The notes under the pieces are model-generated. The model was not told the DNA's origin, ran no database searches, and saw only the letters and a program-made list of their open reading frames with translations. Both the position numbers and the translations under genes were made by a program. Shown here piece by piece: positions 8,343-15,548 of a stretch of DNA of 64,000 bases. The stretch covers positions 558,001-622,000 of the forward strand of contig NZ_PUEJ01000002.1 of the NCBI RefSeq assembly GCF_002982075.1, written 5' to 3'. The DNA is from Labrys okinawensis (GTDB lineage: Bacteria; Pseudomonadota; Alphaproteobacteria; Rhizobiales; Labraceae). The first letter of the stretch is position 1. Each line of letters begins with the position of its first letter.

Positions 8343-9290
8343 TCAGCGGGCCCGCTCGTCGAACAGAACCAGGGCCGCGGCGCCGACGAGGCCGGCATTG
8401 TCGCCGAGGGCGGCTTTCGCGACCGGCACGTCGCGGAAAGAGGGCAGGGCGGTGGTACGGATGACCCGGTGGATCGTCTCGTCCATCAGATCGAAGCCAT
8501 GCGCGACGCCGCCGCCCATCACCAGTTTTTCCGGGCTGAAGAGATGGATGAGGCTGACGAAGCCCTCGCCGAGCAGGGTAGCCTCCTCGTCGAGAAGCGC
8601 GAGGGCGGTCGCATCGCCCTGGCGTGCGGCTTCGACGACATCCCCGGCGGTCGGCGCCGCCAGGCGCGCGAGACTGCTGCCGGGATGAGCAAGTGCAGCC
8701 TGGCGCGCGCGCCGGTCCAGCGCCGTGCCGGCCGCGAAGGCCTCGAAGCAGCCGACGGCGCCGCAGCTGCAGCGCGGCCCGTCCTGGGCCAGGCGGAAAT
8801 GGCCGACATGGGCGGTCATGCCGCGCCGGCCATGCAGGAGGCGGCCATCGCTGACCACGCCGCCGCCGATGCCGGTGGAGACCGTGACATAGAGGAGATG
8901 ATCGAGCCCGCGGCCGGCGCCGAAGCGCCATTCGCCATAACAGGCGGCGATGGCGTCGCCTTCCACCACCACGGGCCGGCCGAGGGCGGCGGAGAGCTCG
9001 GCGCGCAGGGGAAAGTCTTCCCAGCCCGGCAGGGTCGGGACATGGATGAAGGTGCCGGTGTCGCTGTCGAGCGGCCCGGGGGCGCAGACGCCGATGCCGG
9101 AGAGCGAGCCGAGGCTCGCGTCGTCGGTCACGTCCTCGATGAGACTGCGGAATTGCGCCATCACGGCCGCCGGGCCGCCGGCTACATCCGTGCGGGTGGC
9201 GGCGCGCTTGAGCACGGCGCCGGTATCGTCAACGAGGGCGGCGCGCACCTGCGTGCCGCCAAGGTCGATACCGATGGCGCGCCGAACCAT
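8343..9290 (-). CDS. ROK-family sugar kinase (glucokinase-like)
   Basis: A 315-residue ATP-dependent hexose kinase of the ROK family. It begins with the phosphate-binding AIGIDLGGTQVRAAL and carries the ROK zinc motif CSCGAVGCFEAF preceded by GHFRL. VEGDAIAACYGE holds the catalytic-base Asp region, and VMGGGVAHGFDLM the C-terminal sugar/adenosine motif. Unlike the nearby ROK repressor it has no helix-turn-helix, so it is an enzyme. The ATG follows the epimerase-like stop by only 2 bases, showing tight co-translation. It probably phosphorylates the sugar that the upstream dehydrogenase, isomerase and epimerase process. The exact substrate (glucose, allose or another) cannot be read from sequence. 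Confidence 0.87.
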   Translation of the reverse strand: MVRRAIGIDLGGTQVRAALVDDTGAVLKRAATRTDVAGGPAAVMAQFRSLIEDVTDDASLGSLSGIGVCAPGPLDSDTGTFIHVPTLPGWEDFPLRAELSAALGRPVVVEGDAIAACYGEWRFGAGRGLDHLLYVTVSTGIGGGVVSDGRLLHGRRGMTAHVGHFRLAQDGPRCSCGAVGCFEAFAAGTALDRRARQAALAHPGSSLARLAAPTAGDVVEAARQGDATALALLDEEATLLGEGFVSLIHLFSPEKLVMGGGVAHGFDLMDETIHRVIRTTALPSFRDVPVAKAALGDNAGLVGAAALVLFDERAR

Positions 9291-9292
9291 GG

Positions 9293-9997
9293 TCAGGGCT
9301 CCCGCTGCAGACCATGAACCCAGGCGATGCGGGCGGCCAGATCCGGCGCGCCGAAGGCCAGCGACCCCATCACGATGGTCTCGGCGCCGGCAAGCCGCAG
9401 ATTGGGCACGGTGTGCTCGCGATTGCCGCCGTCGGAGGCGAGGATGATGCGGTGCCCGGATTTGCCGGCGATCAGCTTGCGGGCCTCGCGCAGGCGCGAC
9501 AGGGCCGAATCGTCGAGGCCGACGCCCTTGATGCCGATCAGGGTGCCGAGCAGGGTCAGCATATCCAGGCGGTCGAGGAAGGGCTCCGCCGCCGCGACCG
9601 GCGTATGGAGCTGCAGCACCATGCCGGTGGCAAGGCCGTGTTCGCGGATGCGGGCCAGCGCCGCGTCGGCATTGCCGTTCTCGGCATGGATGCTGATCAG
9701 ATCGGCTCCCGCCTCGGCGAACTGGTCGATCTGGTCGAGGAGAATGTCGTCCGTCGTCATCAGATGGACGTGAATGGGCTTGGCGGTCACCTTGCGAACG
9801 GCCGCCGTCAGGTCCGGAAAATAAAGCAGGGCCGGCGAGAAATGGCCGTCCGCGACATCGACATGGAAGATATCGACATGGGGCTCGACCTGGGCGATGT
9901 CGTCGGCGAGGCGGCCGAGATCGGCGGACCAGAGCGAGAATTCGGCGAGGAGGCGGTCGGCGGGCAGGGCCTGGAGCCAACCGGGGGCGGGTTTCAT
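9293..9997 (-). CDS. Ribulose-phosphate 3-epimerase-like TIM-barrel protein
   Basis: A 234-residue TIM-barrel protein of the Rpe/AlsE superfamily. It keeps the family's metal-site strand as HVDVADGHFSPALLYFPDL and the later strands HLMTTDD, ISIHAENG, GIKGVG, ILASDGGN and ETIVMGSLAFG. The terminal motif is SDGG instead of the usual VDGG, and the helix after it differs, so it may act on a hexulose or other ketose phosphate (AlsE-like) rather than ribulose 5-phosphate. It starts by an ATGA overlap with the upstream hydrolase and is followed 2 bases later by the sugar kinase. A housekeeping rpe is therefore not implied. Confidence 0.78.
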   Translation of the reverse strand: MKPAPGWLQALPADRLLAEFSLWSADLGRLADDIAQVEPHVDIFHVDVADGHFSPALLYFPDLTAAVRKVTAKPIHVHLMTTDDILLDQIDQFAEAGADLISIHAENGNADAALARIREHGLATGMVLQLHTPVAAAEPFLDRLDMLTLLGTLIGIKGVGLDDSALSRLREARKLIAGKSGHRIILASDGGNREHTVPNLRLAGAETIVMGSLAFGAPDLAARIAWVHGLQREP

Positions 9998-10800
9998 GCT
10001 GAAATCTCCGAGAGGAACTGCGCCAGGGCGGCGCGGAAATCCTGGACGTAGCGCGGCTTGTCCAGTGCCTTGGGGGTGATGCGGGCGAGACGGGCGCCGG
10101 GGATGAGTGCGGCGAGCGTCTCGGCATGGGCGAGCGGATGGATGGCGTCGACCTGCGTGCCGACGACGAGCGTCGGTACCCCGAGGGCCGCGATATCGGC
10201 GCGGGAGACGCCGGGGCCATCGGCCGAAATGCGGGCGAGCAGGGCCGCGGTGACGGCCTTGGGTTCTCGCGTGAAGAAGCCGCGCAGCGAGGCGAGGTTG
10301 TCCGGGGCGTTGGCGGCAAGATCGCGCGCCGTATCGGAGGCCTCGAACAGGGCCCGCGCCTCCTCCGCGTCGTGACGGGCGAGCAGCGTGCCGACAAAGG
10401 CATTGGGTTCCATGTTGGCCGGAGCAGCCTCGGCGACCCAGGCCGGGCGGGCCAGCACCAGCGCTCGCACCAGGTCCGGCCTGGCAACGGCGAGGCGCAG
10501 GGCGATCGCCGCGCCCATCGAAATGCCGCCGAAGACGACCGGGCCGAGCGCCAGGCTGTCGAGCCAAGCCGCCAAGTCGTCGGTGAAGGTTGCGATCGAG
10601 AGAAGCCCGGTGTCGCCGGCGTCCGAGCCGCCATGGCCGCGGCATTCGAGCGTGAGGCAGCGCGCCGGCAGCTCGAAGGGAAAGATTTCGGCCGGCTGGG
10701 CAGCATCCCCGCACAGGCCATGCTGGAGGACCACGGGCATGCCGCTGCCGCGGTCATGCACGGCCAGTTTGAGGTTGTCACGCTGGAAGTGCGTATTCAT
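9994..10800 (-). CDS. Alpha/beta-fold hydrolase, catalytic His not apparent
   Basis: A 268-residue alpha/beta hydrolase. VVLQHGLCG is the oxyanion strand, RGHGGSD the conserved turn, and the nucleophile Ser94 sits in FGGISMGAA. LVVGTQVDAIHP supplies a plausible acid residue. At the usual catalytic His position near the C-terminus the sequence reads ITPKALDKPRYVQDF, without a histidine, which is odd; activity may be changed or another residue may serve. The ribosome-binding site is weak. It shares ATGA with the epimerase-like gene, so it belongs to the sugar operon, where it might hydrolyse a sugar ester or lactone. That role is inference. Confidence 0.8.
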   Translation of the reverse strand: MNTHFQRDNLKLAVHDRGSGMPVVLQHGLCGDAAQPAEIFPFELPARCLTLECRGHGGSDAGDTGLLSIATFTDDLAAWLDSLALGPVVFGGISMGAAIALRLAVARPDLVRALVLARPAWVAEAAPANMEPNAFVGTLLARHDAEEARALFEASDTARDLAANAPDNLASLRGFFTREPKAVTAALLARISADGPGVSRADIAALGVPTLVVGTQVDAIHPLAHAETLAALIPGARLARITPKALDKPRYVQDFRAALAQFLSEISA

Positions 10801-10828
10801 CGGATCAAGCGCCCAGCGATGCGGTCAG

Positions 10829-10952
10829 CCTTCTCCCCTTGCGGGAGAAGGTGCCCCGAAGGGGGCGGATGAGGGGTCTCGCTACGCGGGTCGAATGTGG
10901 TGCAACACCCCTCATCCCCCTGCCGGGACCTTCTCCCGCAAGGGGAGAAGGG
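10829..10952. repeat. Rhizobial intergenic mosaic-type palindrome (RIME-like)
   Basis: CCTTCTCCCCTTGCGGGAGA at 10829 is mirrored exactly by a 23-base arm ending near 10952, and inner arms GATGAGGGG / CCCCTCATC repeat the symmetry. Each outer arm is itself a hairpin. This two-palindrome design matches the RIME-type elements common in rhizobial intergenic DNA. It separates the first two genes of the sugar cluster from the last three and could be transcribed as a processing or stability hairpin. Confidence 0.75.
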
Positions 10953-10981
10953 AGTGGTTCTGCGGGGTTCGGCGCCCCTCA

Positions 10982-11815
10982 TCACGCAATCACCTCCGCC
11001 AGCTTTCGGCCGAGAAATGCCGCCACCTCCTCCGCCTCATCAGCAGCCAGGCCGTGGGTGACCAGGGGACCGTCGAAGCCGATGCGGGCCAGCCCGGCGA
11101 GATAGTGGTCGTAGTCGAGCACGCCCCTGCCGGCGGTGGTGAAGCCGCCGGCGGCGTCCCTGTCCTTGGCATGGGCCATGACGATGCGGTCGGCCAGGAG
11201 ATCGATGGCCTCGGAGACCAGGCGATGCTGCTCGGCGCGCGAAGCCACCTCGAAGAGATTGGCCGGGTCGAGGATGATCTTCAGCCGGGGGCTCGCCATT
11301 TCGTCGATGATCGCGCGGGCCTTGGCGGCCGAATCGATGACATTGGCCAGTTCCGGCTCGATGCCGAGATCGACATCGTGCTGCTCGGCGATATCGAGCG
11401 CCATTTCCAGACTGGTGGCGAGATCGCGCCAGGCCTCCGGCGTGGCGTTGTCCGGATGGCCGCGCCACTGGTCGTCAGGGTCGCGTGTGCCGGTGCACAA
11501 GGTGAGCAGGCGGGTGCCCATGCCGCGGGTTGCGCCGGCGATGACCGCCAGGCCGTCATGGCCGCGCCAGCGCTGGGCCGGATCGGGGTGGATCATGTTG
11601 TAGGTAGCGGAGACAGCTGCAACGTCAAGATTCTGGTCGAGAGCTGCGGCATGGACCGCCTCGGCCACGCCAGCCGGAATGGCCTGCGGCATGGAAGGCA
11701 GACCCGAACAGGCCATGTTGTATTGCACGCTGCCATAACCCGCCGCGCGGGCCGCCGCCATCACCGCTCCCGGTGTGTCGCCCGGGAAGGTCTTGGCAAA
11801 GATGCCGAGCCGCAT
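10982..11815 (-). CDS. Sugar phosphate isomerase/epimerase (AP-endonuclease-2 fold)
   Basis: A 277-residue TIM-barrel protein of the xylose-isomerase-like/IolE-Hyi family. It opens with RLGIFAKTFPGDTPGAV. The metal-ligand strands are LGIEPELANV (Glu), KIILDPANLFEV (Asp), IVMAHAKDRD (His, Asp) and a late Glu-rich helix. Such proteins isomerise or epimerise sugars or inositol derivatives using a divalent metal. The ATG shares its first base with the TGA of the upstream Gfo/Idh dehydrogenase; a GTG three bases earlier is an alternative. The pairing of a dehydrogenase and an isomerase is typical of catabolic steps for cyclitols or unusual sugars. Substrate unknown. Confidence 0.85.
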   Translation of the reverse strand: MRLGIFAKTFPGDTPGAVMAAARAAGYGSVQYNMACSGLPSMPQAIPAGVAEAVHAAALDQNLDVAAVSATYNMIHPDPAQRWRGHDGLAVIAGATRGMGTRLLTLCTGTRDPDDQWRGHPDNATPEAWRDLATSLEMALDIAEQHDVDLGIEPELANVIDSAAKARAIIDEMASPRLKIILDPANLFEVASRAEQHRLVSEAIDLLADRIVMAHAKDRDAAGGFTTAGRGVLDYDHYLAGLARIGFDGPLVTHGLAADEAEEVAAFLGRKLAEVIA

Positions 11816-12891
11816 CACAACTTTCCCTTGACGTCGGCGAGCCGCACGGCACGGCCTTCGCGGACGGATTGGGCGATGGCGATCATAGCCCTGACGGAGG
11901 CGACGCCGTCCTCGATGCCGGCGCCGCGCATCGGCGCGCCCTTGAGGATGACGTCGGCGAAGCCCTCCAGCTGCCGGCGGTAGAAATGGCCATCCGCGCC
12001 GAGGACACGGGTGGTGGCGCCGTCCTTCTCGCGGAAGATATCGACGTCGCTGCTCTTGTAGTACCAGGGGTTATAGGTCTTGCCGAGCACGCTGCCATGC
12101 TCGCCATAGATCTGGAAACCCTCGTGCCAATCCATGCGTACGGCCACCGTGAGGTCGAGATGGCCGAGCGTGCCATTGGCGAAGGCGATGTCGACGAACC
12201 AGCAGCGCGCACCGAAGCGCTCGGAAAAGCGCGCCTCGACCTCGACGATCTCGCCGCCGAAATAGCGGGCGGTATCGACGAGATGGCTGCCATGGGCGAG
12301 CATGTAATAACGCTGCAGATCGGCCTTGGGGTCGGCGGCCGGCTTGCGCGCCTGCCGGCTGGTGACGATCAGGGGCTGGACGGCATCGGTCATCGGATAG
12401 CGATGGGTCGAATCGCAATACCAGGCCTTGAGGGCGAGCATCTCGCCCATTTCCGTGTCGATGAAGGCCTTGGCCGCTTCCAGGCCCGCATCGAAGCGCT
12501 TCATATGGCCGACCTGCAGCACCTTGCCGCTGGCCGCCACGGCGGCGCGCAGCGTCTCCACTTCCTCGACGCCGATGCCGGCAGGCTTTTCGCTGAGCAC
12601 ATGCTTGCCCGCTTCCAGCGCAGCGATCGAGGCCGGTACGTGGAAGGCGTCCGAGGTGGCCACGATGACCGCGTCGAGCTGTGGATCGGCCAGCATGGTG
12701 GTATAGTCCGAAAAGGTCTTCTCGGGTTTGTGGGTCCAGGCCATGCGCTCCAGGAGGTCGGGCGCGACGTCGCAAATGGCATAGAGGTCGGCATTGCGGG
12801 CCTTGGTGCAGCTTTCGAAATGGGCGGCCTGAGCGATGGGGCCGCAGCCCAGCACGCCGACCTTGAGGCGGTGATCTTCCTTCTTCGGCAT
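11815..12891 (-). CDS. Gfo/Idh/MocA-family oxidoreductase
   Basis: A 358-residue NAD(P)-dependent sugar or cyclitol dehydrogenase. The N-terminal Rossmann motif is KVGVLGCGPIAQAAHFES, followed by AVIVATSDAFHVPAS and VLSEKPAGIG, which holds the conserved Lys of the catalytic EKP motif. The C-terminal alpha/beta domain includes HGSHLVDTARYFGG with the active-site His. The ATG follows AGGAACG. It is the promoter-proximal gene of the minus-strand sugar cluster and faces the ROK repressor at 13252, so it is the likely direct target of that repressor. Inositol dehydrogenase-like, but the true substrate is not determined. Confidence 0.87.
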   Translation of the reverse strand: MPKKEDHRLKVGVLGCGPIAQAAHFESCTKARNADLYAICDVAPDLLERMAWTHKPEKTFSDYTTMLADPQLDAVIVATSDAFHVPASIAALEAGKHVLSEKPAGIGVEEVETLRAAVAASGKVLQVGHMKRFDAGLEAAKAFIDTEMGEMLALKAWYCDSTHRYPMTDAVQPLIVTSRQARKPAADPKADLQRYYMLAHGSHLVDTARYFGGEIVEVEARFSERFGARCWFVDIAFANGTLGHLDLTVAVRMDWHEGFQIYGEHGSVLGKTYNPWYYKSSDVDIFREKDGATTRVLGADGHFYRRQLEGFADVILKGAPMRGAGIEDGVASVRAMIAIAQSVREGRAVRLADVKGKL

Positions 12892-12912
12892 GGCTGCGTT
12901 CCTGTGGATTTC

Positions 12913-12930
12913 GATAATTTATTTATTATC
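12913..12930. promoter_or_regulatory. AT-rich palindrome, candidate ROK operator
   Basis: GATAAT and ATTATC form perfect 6-base arms around a 6-base TTATTT centre, lying about 22-40 bases upstream of the Gfo/Idh start in otherwise GC-rich DNA. The position between a catabolic operon and a divergent ROK repressor suggests an operator. AT-rich palindromes are usual for NagC/XylR-type repressors. Confidence 0.5.
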
Positions 12931-13251
12931 TAAACAAATAGGAAGCGCAAGGCCTATGCTGCTATGACAGCCTTGCCTGGCCAGAGGCGTCCCGTTTTGT
13001 CCACTATATCGGAGGACAGGTCGCTCGAAATCCCGGTCGGGCAGGCATGACAAGGGCGGTGCTTCTGCTATTAGCAGAAAGTGCCTCAAGGTAAGCAAGC
13101 GTTCAGTCCTGAACGCGCCTTGCCCGGGGCAGGGCATGTTTGGGCGAAAACCTACTTCTGCTCTAACTGTCCGCATCGATGCGTCTTTGTGTTTCCAGGT
13201 GATTCGGCCGAATCGCAAAGCCATTCTAGAGATTCGGGCGGAGGCGACATC
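12931..13251. other. Divergent promoter region of the sugar cluster
   Basis: This stretch between the Gfo/Idh gene and the ROK repressor gene contains no convincing gene. It holds the presumed promoters of both directions. Near 13095-13123 is a single hairpin (GCAAGCGTTCAG with a complementary arm) resembling the second half of the dispersed repeat found intact at 14432. The GGCGGAGG before 13252 is the repressor's ribosome-binding site. Confidence 0.45.
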
Positions 13252-14424
13252 ATGGCTGACCAGACCTTCGCGCGTTATGTGAACGAGCGGCGCATTCTCA
13301 CCCAGTTGCGCCTGCAGGGCGCGATGCCCCGGGCCGAACTCGCCCGGCGTCTCGGCCTGACCCCGGCCACCATCACCAATCTGGTCGAGAACCTCACCGC
13401 CAGTTCGTTCCTGGTCGAGCAGCGCATCTCCCGAGAAGACAGCCCGCGCCGCGATGTCGGACGGCCTGGTGTGGACATTGCCCTCAATCCGAGCGGCGGC
13501 TACTTTCTCGGCGCCGAGATAGGCGTCGGCGTGGTGCGCTTCGCCTTGATCGACCTGGCGCTCGGAGTGGTCGACAGCCGCACCGCGCGCCTGGCCCATC
13601 CCGTCGGTCCCGAAGCGGCAGTGAGCGCCATCGCCACCTTTGCCCGCGGCCTGCCGCAACCTCTGCGCTCGATCGGCATCACCGTGCCCGGCCTGGTACG
13701 CTCCGACGGCTATGTCGTGCATCTGCCCATGCTGGGCTGGAAGGATCTCAATCTGAAGGCCTTGGCGGAGCAGGCGCTCAGTGCGCCTGTTTTCGTCGAG
13801 AACAACGCCCATGCCGCCGCGTTCGGCGAGGTTTATACCCAGCCCGGCCTGCAGGCCGATGCCATCGTCTATCTCAAGCTCGGGGCCGGGTGCGGCGGTG
13901 CCGCCATCGTCAATGGGCGCCTCGTCCGCGGAGCCGAAGGGACCGGCAACGAGTTCGGCCATGTCCGCATCCGCGAAACGGGGCCGCGCTGTTCCTGCGG
14001 GCAGGAGGGCTGCCTGGAGAATTTCGTCAACATCGCCGCGCTCGAGCGCTCCTACCGACCCGGCCAGGGCTTCGGCGTCGACAGTCTTTCCGCCCTGCCG
14101 GCCATGGTGGCCGCCGCTGCCCAGGCCGGCGATCGCAACGCCGGCACCGCCATGGACGAGCTGGCAGGCCATCTCATCCTCGGGCTGACATCGCTGACGA
14201 ACATCTTCAATCCCAGCACGATCGTGCTCGGGGGCGCCATGCGTCCGGTGCTGGCCGCTCGCCTCGACAGGCTGTCTCAGGCGGTCGGCGCCGGCATTGT
14301 GCCCGGGATGACGAGGCCGCAGATCCGCCTTTCGACCCTGGGCGAGATGGAATGCGCCATCGGCGCCGCCACCATTGCCCATCACCAGGATTTCGACGTC
14401 TCCAACATCGAAATCGGCAGTTGA
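13252..14424 (+). CDS. ROK-family transcriptional repressor (NagC/XylR-like)
   Basis: A 390-residue regulator. An N-terminal winged helix-turn-helix (about residues 20-55, PRAELARRLGLTPATITNLV) precedes a full ROK sugar-binding domain with VENNAHAAAFGE, GAGCGGAAIVNG, GHVRIRE and the zinc motif CSCGQEGCLENF. Proteins of this design repress sugar-uptake or catabolic genes until a sugar or sugar phosphate binds. It starts at 13252 behind GGCGGAGG; an in-frame upstream ATG adds an unconserved extension. It is divergent from the Gfo/Idh-isomerase-hydrolase-epimerase-kinase cluster, which is its likely regulon. The AT palindrome at 12913 is a candidate binding site. Confidence 0.87.
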   Translation: MADQTFARYVNERRILTQLRLQGAMPRAELARRLGLTPATITNLVENLTASSFLVEQRISREDSPRRDVGRPGVDIALNPSGGYFLGAEIGVGVVRFALIDLALGVVDSRTARLAHPVGPEAAVSAIATFARGLPQPLRSIGITVPGLVRSDGYVVHLPMLGWKDLNLKALAEQALSAPVFVENNAHAAAFGEVYTQPGLQADAIVYLKLGAGCGGAAIVNGRLVRGAEGTGNEFGHVRIRETGPRCSCGQEGCLENFVNIAALERSYRPGQGFGVDSLSALPAMVAAAAQAGDRNAGTAMDELAGHLILGLTSLTNIFNPSTIVLGGAMRPVLAARLDRLSQAVGAGIVPGMTRPQIRLSTLGEMECAIGAATIAHHQDFDVSNIEIGS

Positions 14425-14431
14425 TGCCCTT

Positions 14432-14528
14432 AGCGTTTTGCGATTTGACGGCATCATCAAGAATCGCAAAGACGCGTACAACCAAACAATGAGAGCAAAG
14501 CGCGCTCTGTCATGAACGCGCTTTGCTC
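14432..14528. repeat. Dispersed two-hairpin repeat, family 2 (copy a)
   Basis: AGCGTTTTGCGATT with the complementary AATCGCAAAGACGCG forms a first hairpin; AGCAAAGCGCGC with GCGCTTTGCTC forms a second. The same two-hairpin layout recurs at 25531 and 53306. It sits downstream of the ROK repressor and the convergent crcB gene, so it may end both transcripts, but no consistent T-tract is present. Confidence 0.75.
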
Positions 14529-14534
14529 GAGAGA

Positions 14535-14972
14535 TCAGGACGCTTCCTCGTCCACCTGTATCTGCGCCGCCTGCTGCGTGCCGTTGATGGTCGCCGCGCC
14601 ATAGAAGCCCAGTGCGGACGCCGCGACGCACAGCACCACGGACACGCCGACATTGATCAGCGCCCGCAGGGGCATGTTCATGTGCAGGAGCTCGAAGGTC
14701 TGCAGGCTGAAGGAGGAGAAGGTGGTGAAGCCGCCGCAGATGCCGACCATGAAGAACAGCCGCCAGAGATCCGGCATAGGGGCGCGGCCATTGGCAATGG
14801 TCAGCGTGCCGAAGAAGGTGATGGCGAAGGAGCCGGCGATGTTGATGAGGACGGTCGCCCAGGGCAGGCTTTGGCTGTAGGGCGCCAGCCACATCCCGAT
14901 CCAATAGCGCCCCACGGAGCCGATGGCGCCGCCGAGGGCGATCATGATGGTGTTGGCGAGCACGGGTGACAT
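14535..14972 (-). CDS. crcB: Fluoride channel CrcB/FluC
   Basis: A 145-residue inner-membrane protein with four predicted transmembrane helices. It carries the family signatures [13 protein letters not shown] near the N-terminus, [14 protein letters not shown] in helix 2 and [15 protein letters not shown] in helix 3, which includes the TTFSSF fluoride/sodium-site segment. Fluc channels work as dual-topology dimers that export fluoride; one gene usually suffices. The start at 14972 follows a GGAGCATCC site; a longer frame upstream has no conserved residues. I saw no convincing fluoride riboswitch in the 130 bases upstream. Confidence 0.92.
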   Translation of the reverse strand: MSPVLANTIMIALGGAIGSVGRYWIGMWLAPYSQSLPWATVLINIAGSFAITFFGTLTIANGRAPMPDLWRLFFMVGICGGFTTFSSFSLQTFELLHMNMPLRALINVGVSVVLCVAASALGFYGAATINGTQQAAQIQVDEEAS

Positions 14973-15088
14973 GGATGCTCCGAAAATTCGGTGAGAGAGA
15001 TGAAGGTTTCGGCCGGCAATAGGCTGGTCCGACGAGGATAGCCGGGGCTTAGGCCCAATGCGGATCATCCAGCAAGGAAACACTGCGA

Positions 15089-15186
15089 TTTGTCATAGCC
15101 GGACTTGGCCCGGCTATCCAGAAACCCGCGACTTAACCGGGCTCTGGGCTGGAGTGCCGGGTCAAGCCCGGCGATGACAAAGGTCG
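15089..15186. repeat. Dispersed repeat family 1 (copy 1)
   Basis: Ends are TTTGTCAT and ATGACAAA in inverted orientation, with inner arms GCCGGACTTGGCCCGGC and GCCGGGTCAAGCCCGGC. Three further copies lie at 39222, 49826 and 58860. It sits upstream of crcB in a gene-free stretch. No transposase is present, so it would have to be mobilised in trans, if at all. Confidence 0.8.
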
Positions 15187-15262
15187 TGCAAACTCGAAGG
15201 CACCCGAGGGAACGGCATTAGGTTTAGGCCACCGCCAATCTGAAATCCCGGCAATGCCTGAT

Positions 15263-15385
15263 TCATGGCGGAATCAGCCCCAGGCGCCAGGCGATGGCAA
15301 GCCCGATCAGGCCGAGAAAGGCCAGGACGAGCCAGATCCGGAGAAGCAGGAAGGGTATCGGCCGTCTTGGTCGCGAAGGGCGCAT
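15263..15385 (-). CDS. Small single-pass membrane protein (40 aa), hypothetical
   Basis: A 40-residue open frame starting at 15385 behind a strong TGGAGGTATGCC site. A basic N-terminus (MRPSRPRRPIP) precedes one hydrophobic segment of about 24 residues (residues 12-35), so the product should be a one-pass membrane peptide with its N-terminus in the cytoplasm. I do not recognise a family. The ribosome-binding site and the charge pattern argue that it is real. It lies between the ABC-F ATPase and crcB genes, on the same strand as both. Function unknown. Confidence 0.6.
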   Translation of the reverse strand: MRPSRPRRPIPFLLLRIWLVLAFLGLIGLAIAWRLGLIPP

Positions 15386-15548
15386 GGCATACCTCCAGGG
15401 AGATCGCTGCGGCACTTCGACGAAAGCGGGAGCTGGGACGAACTCCTACCGGCGCGAAGCACCTGGTAGGAGTCATCAGCCTTGCGGCGGTTTGGGGGGA
15501 CTCCATCCCCTATCGATGCCCCACAATACGGCCCGGGTCCTGGCGGGG

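Noticed and set aside
12919..14904. Long open frame of about 660 codons on the minus strand opposite the ROK repressor
   Set aside because: It is antisense to a clearly real ROK gene, has no recognisable domain and arises from high-GC codon bias. The same holds for the long frames opposite atpA, the caspase gene and both kup genes.
14973..15090. Possible fluoride riboswitch upstream of crcB
   Set aside because: The expected conserved motifs and pseudoknot-forming elements of the fluoride aptamer could not be found in the leader.
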